A DNA stretch of 11,408 nt from CAYJHC01 sp964369465 (GTDB lineage: Bacteria > Bacillota > Clostridia > Peptostreptococcales > Anaerovoracaceae), in assembly GCA_964369465.1 (NCBI GenBank), contig CAYJEX010000035.1:1-11408 (forward strand). The letters run 5' to 3'. Below the pieces are notes generated by a model. It saw only the letters and a list, made by a program, of their open reading frames with translations. It did no database searches and was not told the DNA's origin. The position numbers and the translations under genes were made by a program. Every line of letters begins with the position of its first letter. Position 1 is the stretch's first letter. This document shows positions 8,006-11,408 of the stretch, in pieces.

Positions 8006-9022
8006 CTATTCTATTTGTTCTAAAGTGCTATCATTAATTTTTTCTATAGTTTCATGCTCTTTTTCTTTCTCTATTATGTTTCTGAGCAGTTGAGTTTTCT
8101 CTAACATTTCCTTGTTTAAAATCCATGCTAAGGAAATATCATCACCACTGCCTTTCTTTGTCAAAATATGTAAATATTTTTCTATTTCTTCTTCTAGATC
8201 TGTTTTGCTTTTTGAAACAAATAAATACGAAATCGCTTTATACAGCTCATGCAATTCTTCATCATTATTAAATGAGTTATCCACTCCGTCTGTTCCTATA
8301 AAAACTCCTGCTATAGAATCATCACTAGAATAATATCTGAAATTTTCTACTGCATTATCATCACACAACGAAGTTGTAACATTAAAAGCACACTGCTTGT
8401 CTTCCGGTATCGGTTGAAAGATATTACCATTTTCGGTAATTAATACACACTTACCATCACCAATTTGAATCCCCAAATTAAATTCATCTGTAATTACAAA
8501 GGCTATTAATGTAGAACCATAAATCTTACCTATATCCCTGTTTTCCGAGTTTTCCCATATATATTTGTTATAAAAATTTGCTGATATGGTGTTGGCTTCT
8601 TTCAAAGACAACAAGTTTTTATCATAATGGTCATTTACTTTTTTACGCCAATGCTGAAGTATTTTTTCCGCAATATTACTTTTTAAGATATTCGCATCTT
8701 TTATGTCTGATATATTATTTTTATCATATTCTTTTACGAATTCTAACATAACATCTATTGCTACTTCAGTTGCAATCTTTGAACCTATATCACTCCTTAC
8801 ATAATCATCTCCGCCATGCCCATCTGCGACAACAATTATTTTTACAGAACTGTTCTTGTTTTCATAACTAAAAGATGAATCTTGGCATACTGTATCTTTT
8901 TTTATGTGATTCCATCCCTGAGCAGAAAAATGATATATTGCATATTTTTTCTCTTCTATATTGTCATTTTTTTCTCTCTTATCATACGAGTTTTTTCCTG
9001 TATTGTTAAAAAACTTTACCAT
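8006..9022 (-). CDS. PP2C-family Ser/Thr protein phosphatase
   Basis: The 338-residue protein is predicted to remove phosphate from Ser/Thr using two metal ions, presumably opposing the kinase coded next downstream. The PP2C motifs are complete: DGHGG at 67-71, GST at 169-171, GDG at 188-190, GTDGVDNS around Asp245, and SGDDIS with Asp294/Asp295. The segment GWNHIKKDTVCQDS matches the family's N-terminal strand. About 35 charged residues at the C-terminus extend past the fold as a likely coiled coil. There is no membrane segment, so the protein should be cytosolic. Its ATG overlaps the end of the VWA gene by 7 nt (ATGGTAA), and its Shine-Dalgarno GAGGA lies inside that gene, which suggests translational coupling and roughly matched amounts of the two proteins. 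The stop is TAG. The family is certain; the substrate is inferred. Confidence 0.95.
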   Translation of the reverse strand: MVKFFNNTGKNSYDKREKNDNIEEKKYAIYHFSAQGWNHIKKDTVCQDSSFSYENKNSSVKIIVVADGHGGDDYVRSDIGSKIATEVAIDVMLEFVKEYDKNNISDIKDANILKSNIAEKILQHWRKKVNDHYDKNLLSLKEANTISANFYNKYIWENSENRDIGKIYGSTLIAFVITDEFNLGIQIGDGKCVLITENGNIFQPIPEDKQCAFNVTTSLCDDNAVENFRYYSSDDSIAGVFIGTDGVDNSFNNDEELHELYKAISYLFVSKSKTDLEEEIEKYLHILTKKGSGDDISLAWILNKEMLEKTQLLRNIIEKEKEHETIEKINDSTLEQIE

Positions 9023-9753
9023 TCATCATCCTCTTCAAATTCTTCCCAGTCCATATCACTTATGCCACCTTTATTGTTACGCACATCAGTTATTGTCATT
9101 TCAACATCTTTTTGCTTATTTTCGTGTTGCCCCGCATCTAATCCTCTACTTCCTATCTCTGACACAGTTTTTGAAAGAAATTTTATCCATGCTCCCAATT
9201 CTGCGGAATTTTTAACGGTAATTACCGACTCTGAGGTTCCTGTAAATTCCGTCAAAACACTTTGGTCTGCATCACTACCTATTGCTACTGCTACTTTAAT
9301 AGCATTAGCAAACCAGCTATTTGTTTTAATTTTTTCTAAATTTTCAATATAATCATCTGTAGGAATTCCATCCGACATTAAAAAAATTACAGGAGCAAAA
9401 GATCCATGTGCTTCTTCCATAAATTCTTTTTTTGATAGTTTTTTATTAAGTTCATTAAGAGCACTTCCAAAGTTCGTTACTCCTGAAGCATCAAGATATT
9501 TCCACGCAAAATCTTCTACTTCAACTGGTCTATCGTACAGCCAATCCACTCCTGTCGAAAATGTCAAAACCGCTATTTTGATTCTTGCATCTGCATTTTC
9601 AGCTGAAATGTATTCAATTTCCGGAAGCACTTCCTCTATTGCTGTATTTACTGATGTTATTTTTGTGCCGTGCATGCTACCAGATACGTCTACAAGAAAA
9701 AACAACACCATTGTCCTCCTAGGAATTTCCACCATACTATCCAAAATACTCAT
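9016..9753 (-). CDS. TerY-like VWA-domain protein
   Basis: The 245-residue protein is essentially a single von Willebrand factor A domain (about 15-200). The metal-ion-dependent adhesion site looks complete: DVSGS at 22-26, Thr93 in GVTNFG, and Asp128 in MSDGIPTDD. TerY-like VWA proteins are cytosolic and occur together with a PP2C phosphatase and a kinase; here all three genes are adjacent and in order, which supports a scaffold or metal-dependent docking role. The last 13 residues are strikingly acidic with two Trp (DMDWEEFEEDDEW) and may form a binding tail. There is no signal peptide or membrane helix. The start is ATG 9753; candidate ribosome sites AAAGG occur 2 and about 10 nt upstream, so the start is reasonable but not perfect. 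The stop TAA overlaps the phosphatase start. Ligand and partners are not shown by the sequence. Confidence 0.9.
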   Translation of the reverse strand: MSILDSMVEIPRRTMVLFFLVDVSGSMHGTKITSVNTAIEEVLPEIEYISAENADARIKIAVLTFSTGVDWLYDRPVEVEDFAWKYLDASGVTNFGSALNELNKKLSKKEFMEEAHGSFAPVIFLMSDGIPTDDYIENLEKIKTNSWFANAIKVAVAIGSDADQSVLTEFTGTSESVITVKNSAELGAWIKFLSKTVSEIGSRGLDAGQHENKQKDVEMTITDVRNNKGGISDMDWEEFEEDDEW

Positions 9754-9814
9754 ATCCTTTTACATCCTTTCATATTATAAAATTTAAATTACTTTTATTG
9801 TCTGTATCTATTTA

Positions 9815-10819
9815 TTAAACTATTTCAAATTTAACTTCATTTATATACACGGTCATACCTTTTTTTAGTTTTAAAACTTTGCCCTGTGCCAATTTTTTCA
9901 TTTCTCCTCCGCTTTGAGAAATTACAACCCACTCATAATTAGAACTATTTAAAATTCCAAGAATCTTGCCTTCTGCATCTTTTTTAATTATTTCTCCTAT
10001 AGCTCTATCTTTGGAATTTAAACCAACTTCGTTTTCAAAAATTTTACGCCCAGAATATAGTTTTATATCTTTCCTGTCAGTTCGTAATATATATCTGCCA
10101 TCATTAGCCTTACTTGATGTAGGATTATTTTGTGAGGAAACACTTCTTCTCGTATTATTGTTTGAAACGGTTTGATTATTAGAATGGCTACTATTTGTTG
10201 TTTGCTTCCCATTGTTTTGTGCATTGACATTTGAAGCGGTTTGATTATTTGCGTAGCTCATGTTGTTTGCACTCTTCGCTGCACTGGTTTGCGTATTGTT
10301 ACCTAGTACTGTTTGATTATTTGCATAGTCTGTATTATTTGCACTCTTCGCTGCACTGATTTGCGTATTGCTATTTTTTGTATTTTGCACTTTATTATGT
10401 GAGGTGTTTGTACCTCCACTAGGATTTGATACAGTTCCCTCTCTATTAATTTTTAGTTGCATAGCGAAGCCAATAAATCCAAACACTACTGTAGGTATTA
10501 CAAATAAAAAGGTCAACCCCCATGATGCTACCGCATACACAATTGCCGCAACTAATGATGCCCAAGGCTTTCTACAAATAAATCCAATCCACCCAAAAAC
10601 TCCTCCAACTAGCATTAATAATATGTCTACCACTAGAAGCGGAAGCAAGAAAGTAACAATTCCTGCAATAATCATTCCAGGGACATATACTGAAGCCAAA
10701 ATATTACTTGTTAATAAAAATTTACTTCTGCCATCAAGGTTCTTTCCTACTTTAGAACCACAATTGCCACAAAATCCGGATTCCCCTGCATTGTCGTACC
10801 CACAATTCTTACATATCAT
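9815..10819 (-). CDS. Zinc-ribbon multi-pass membrane protein with kinase-shared C-terminal domain
   Basis: The 334-residue protein is the first gene of the minus-strand series. An N-terminal zinc ribbon (Cys3, Cys6, Cys17, Cys20) is followed by a hydrophobic region at about 40-122 that fits three or four membrane helices. A low-complexity Asn/Thr/Ser/Gln linker (about 128-240) contains a 24-residue tandem repeat with the core AAKSANN..YANNQT. A folded C-terminal domain (241-334) aligns by eye with the kinase C-terminus: both begin GRY, both contain ILGI, and both end in a K-G-(V/E)-(L/I)-K-(L/V)-x-K-G turn followed by a short strand. The Ser/Thr-rich linker is a possible phosphorylation target. 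The start is ATG 10819 with AAGGTG 7 nt upstream. It lies 61 nt before the VWA gene. The function is unknown. It is probably the membrane anchor or substrate of the cassette. Confidence 0.8.
   Translation of the reverse strand: MICKNCGYDNAGESGFCGNCGSKVGKNLDGRSKFLLTSNILASVYVPGMIIAGIVTFLLPLLVVDILLMLVGGVFGWIGFICRKPWASLVAAIVYAVASWGLTFLFVIPTVVFGFIGFAMQLKINREGTVSNPSGGTNTSHNKVQNTKNSNTQISAAKSANNTDYANNQTVLGNNTQTSAAKSANNMSYANNQTASNVNAQNNGKQTTNSSHSNNQTVSNNNTRRSVSSQNNPTSSKANDGRYILRTDRKDIKLYSGRKIFENEVGLNSKDRAIGEIIKKDAEGKILGILNSSNYEWVVISQSGGEMKKLAQGKVLKLKKGMTVYINEVKFEIV
10170..10382 (-). repeat. 72-nt in-frame tandem repeat in the linker of the zinc-ribbon membrane protein
   Basis: Two tandem units of 72 nt occupy 10239-10310 and 10311-10382, sharing for example the 20-mer stretch from GCACTCTTCGCTGCACTG onward at 10269 and 10341. 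A third, strongly diverged partial unit begins near 10170, offset by 69 nt. Both offsets are multiples of three, so the repeats encode 24- and 23-residue linker units (AAKSANN..YANNQT) without shifting frame. The high identity of the first two units suggests recent duplication and possible length variation between strains. Confidence 0.85.
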
Positions 10820-10883
10820 ATAATTTCACCTTTTGCCTTTCATAAATTTATTCAATAACAAAAGTCTTCTTTCTCTTATTAAA

Positions 10884-10910
10884 CCTAAATATGTACAGTT
10901 TAGATTTAGG
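10884..10910. promoter_or_regulatory. Inverted repeat upstream of the minus-strand cassette, possible operator
   Basis: The arms CCTAAAT (10884-10890) and ATTTAGG (10904-10910) are exact 7-bp inverted repeats separated by 13 nt. The centre lies about 75 nt upstream of the first gene's ATG. Position and symmetry suit a repressor site or a 5' UTR hairpin, but no second copy was found in the window to support an operator. Confidence 0.3.
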
Positions 10911-10926
10911 CAAATACTGATTTGCG

Positions 10927-10957
10927 ATATTACTCGAATCAACGTAATCCTATACAA
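10927..10957 (-). promoter_or_regulatory. Weak candidate promoter for the minus-strand cassette
   Basis: On the minus strand, TTGTAT (complement of 10952-10957) lies 19 nt before TAATAT (complement of 10927-10932), about 110 nt upstream of the first ATG. The spacer is longer than the usual 17 nt and similar hexamers occur often in such AT-rich DNA, so this is only the best of several weak candidates. Confidence 0.2.
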
Positions 10958-11103
10958 TTTTTTTGTAGTATAATATAAAATCAAAACAATTCGTTATATT
11001 ATATATTTCGAAGTATATTATTTTACTATTAACATTATGTATATAGGTTTTATAGATGGTTTTTTTAGGACTTTTATTATTTTTATTTATTTTACCACAA
11101 AAC

Positions 11104-11135
11104 AAAAAAATTATAAGTTATTTTATAATTTTTTT
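11104..11135. repeat. AT-only 13-bp inverted repeat
   Basis: AAAAAAATTATAA (11104-11116) and TTATAATTTTTTT (11123-11135) are perfect reverse complements around a 6-nt loop. Transcribed from either strand, the stem would end in a U run, as in a bidirectional terminator, but with no G-C pair it would be weak. It sits between divergent genes, where a terminator is not expected. It may be a remnant, an attenuator in a leader, or chance. Confidence 0.3.
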
Positions 11136-11269
11136 GAAATTTTATTGTATTTTACGCCAAACACTTATGATTTTCTGTTTTGTTTCTAATTTGGAGAGTT
11201 TTATATGAAAATAGAGCACTAGCTTCAAGGACTAATTGTTGTATTTTTTAGGTCTAGCGAGAACTTAAA

Positions 11270-11309
11270 AATCACCTCTAATACATGTAGAATATCATTA
11301 GAGGTGATT
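11270..11309 (+). promoter_or_regulatory. Perfect 13-bp inverted repeat covering the XRE gene's ribosome-binding site
   Basis: The arms AATCACCTCTAAT (11270-11282) and ATTAGAGGTGATT (11297-11309) are exact inverted repeats with a 14-nt loop. The right arm contains GAGGTG (11301-11306), the Shine-Dalgarno of the ATG at 11314, and the left arm carries the matching CACCTC. In RNA the hairpin would hide the ribosome site. In DNA the symmetry could be an operator for the XRE protein itself. The repeat is seen directly; both roles are inferred. Confidence 0.6.
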
Positions 11310-11313
11310 GAAT

Positions 11314-11408
11314 ATGATAGACATAAAGTTATTGGGCCAAAACATAAGAAACACAAGAAAACAAAAGTTATTAACGATTGAAGCTTTGGCGGAAAAGGCA
11401 AAGATTAC
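11314..11408 (+). CDS. XRE-family helix-turn-helix regulator, N-terminal fragment (runs off the window)
   Basis: Only 31 codons are inside the window. They read MIDIKLLGQNIRNTRKQK followed by LLTIEALAEKAKI, which fits the start of the Cro/C1-type helix-turn-helix fold (the common pattern being 'G.NIR..R...LT...LA..A.I'). The start is ATG 11314 with GAGGTG 7 nt upstream. It is divergent from the signalling cassette and the only convincing gene on the plus strand, so it could regulate the cassette or itself. The ribosome site sits in a perfect inverted repeat at 11270-11309. The rest of the protein is beyond the right edge, so any sensor domain is unseen. Confidence 0.75.
   Translation, partial: MIDIKLLGQNIRNTRKQKLLTIEALAEKAKI

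Larger units (their letters stand above)
10820..11313. other. Divergent intergenic region, about 490 nt
   Basis: This very AT-rich stretch separates the minus-strand cassette from the plus-strand XRE gene, so it should hold both promoters. I see no conserved protein frame and no tRNA-like cloverleaf. It contains an inverted repeat CCTAAAT/ATTTAGG at 10884-10910, a near-palindrome centred on TTCGAA at 11001-11018, an AT-only 13-bp inverted repeat at 11104-11135, a five-codon mini-ORF at 11205-11222 and a perfect 13-bp inverted repeat at 11270-11309. At this base composition several of the weaker AT repeats may be chance. Confidence 0.6.

Noticed and set aside
8882..9352. 156-codon open frame on the plus strand
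   Set aside because: It lies antisense across the PP2C and VWA genes, has hydrophobic low-complexity content typical of the complement of coding DNA, and shows no family motif.
10239..10382. CRISPR-like direct repeats
   Set aside because: The repeats are contiguous 72-nt units without spacers and in frame with a coding gene, so they are a protein repeat.
6672..10819. A full tellurite-resistance (ter) operon
   Set aside because: Only the VWA, PP2C and kinase parts are present. I see no TerD-family domain protein and no TerC-type membrane protein in the window.
10368..10823. 151-codon open frame on the plus strand
   Set aside because: It is antisense to the zinc-ribbon membrane protein gene and has no recognisable domain, while the minus-strand frame has four zinc-ribbon Cys and a proper ribosome site.

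Overview
The window is AT-rich, with Shine-Dalgarno sites of the AGGAGG/AAGGTGG type, Asn/Lys-rich proteins and TAA, TAG and TGA all used as stops. This fits a low-GC Firmicute, most likely a member of the Clostridia; the species cannot be named from the sequence. Nearly all coding sequence lies on the minus strand as one co-directional series from about 10819 down to 94. One plus-strand gene fragment, an XRE-type regulator, starts at 11314 and runs off the right edge.

The right part (10819 to 6672) holds a compact phospho-signalling cassette. In transcription order it encodes a zinc-ribbon membrane protein (10819-9815), a TerY-like VWA protein with an intact MIDAS (9753-9016), a PP2C-type Ser/Thr phosphatase (9022-8006, overlapping the VWA gene by 7 nt), and a Ser/Thr kinase with a C-terminal zinc ribbon (7982-6672). 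The VWA + PP2C + kinase set matches the 'TerY-P triad' known from comparative genomics of tellurite-resistance-type neighbourhoods, but no TerD/TerZ/TerC gene is present here. By eye, the C-terminal domain of the kinase and that of the zinc-ribbon membrane protein look homologous, which physically ties the membrane protein to the signalling module.

The middle part (6614 to 3514) encodes two predicted single-pass membrane proteins. One is a 639-residue zinc-ribbon/Asn-rich linker/TM/large beta-rich ectodomain protein. The other is a 380-residue protein with a helical cytoplasmic domain, a low-complexity linker, a TM helix and a DUF5067/DUF4352-like exterior domain. A plausible reading is that kinase and phosphatase modify cytoplasmic parts of these membrane proteins, with the VWA protein as scaffold. 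That role is inference.

The left part (3428 to 94) contains a decayed small gene with four in-frame stops (3428-2985) and two PlsC-like acyltransferase genes. One has canonical HX4D and FPEG motifs. The other is a divergent 577-residue paralogue with HX4D but FVEG, plus a C-terminal tandem duplication of about 75 residues. Whether these belong to the signalling system or are only neighbours is open.

The non-coding stretch 10820-11313 (about 490 nt) separates the divergent operon and regulator. It is extremely AT-rich and holds an AT-only 13-bp inverted repeat, a smaller inverted repeat, a five-codon mini-ORF, and a perfect 13-bp inverted repeat whose right arm contains the ribosome-binding site of the XRE gene.
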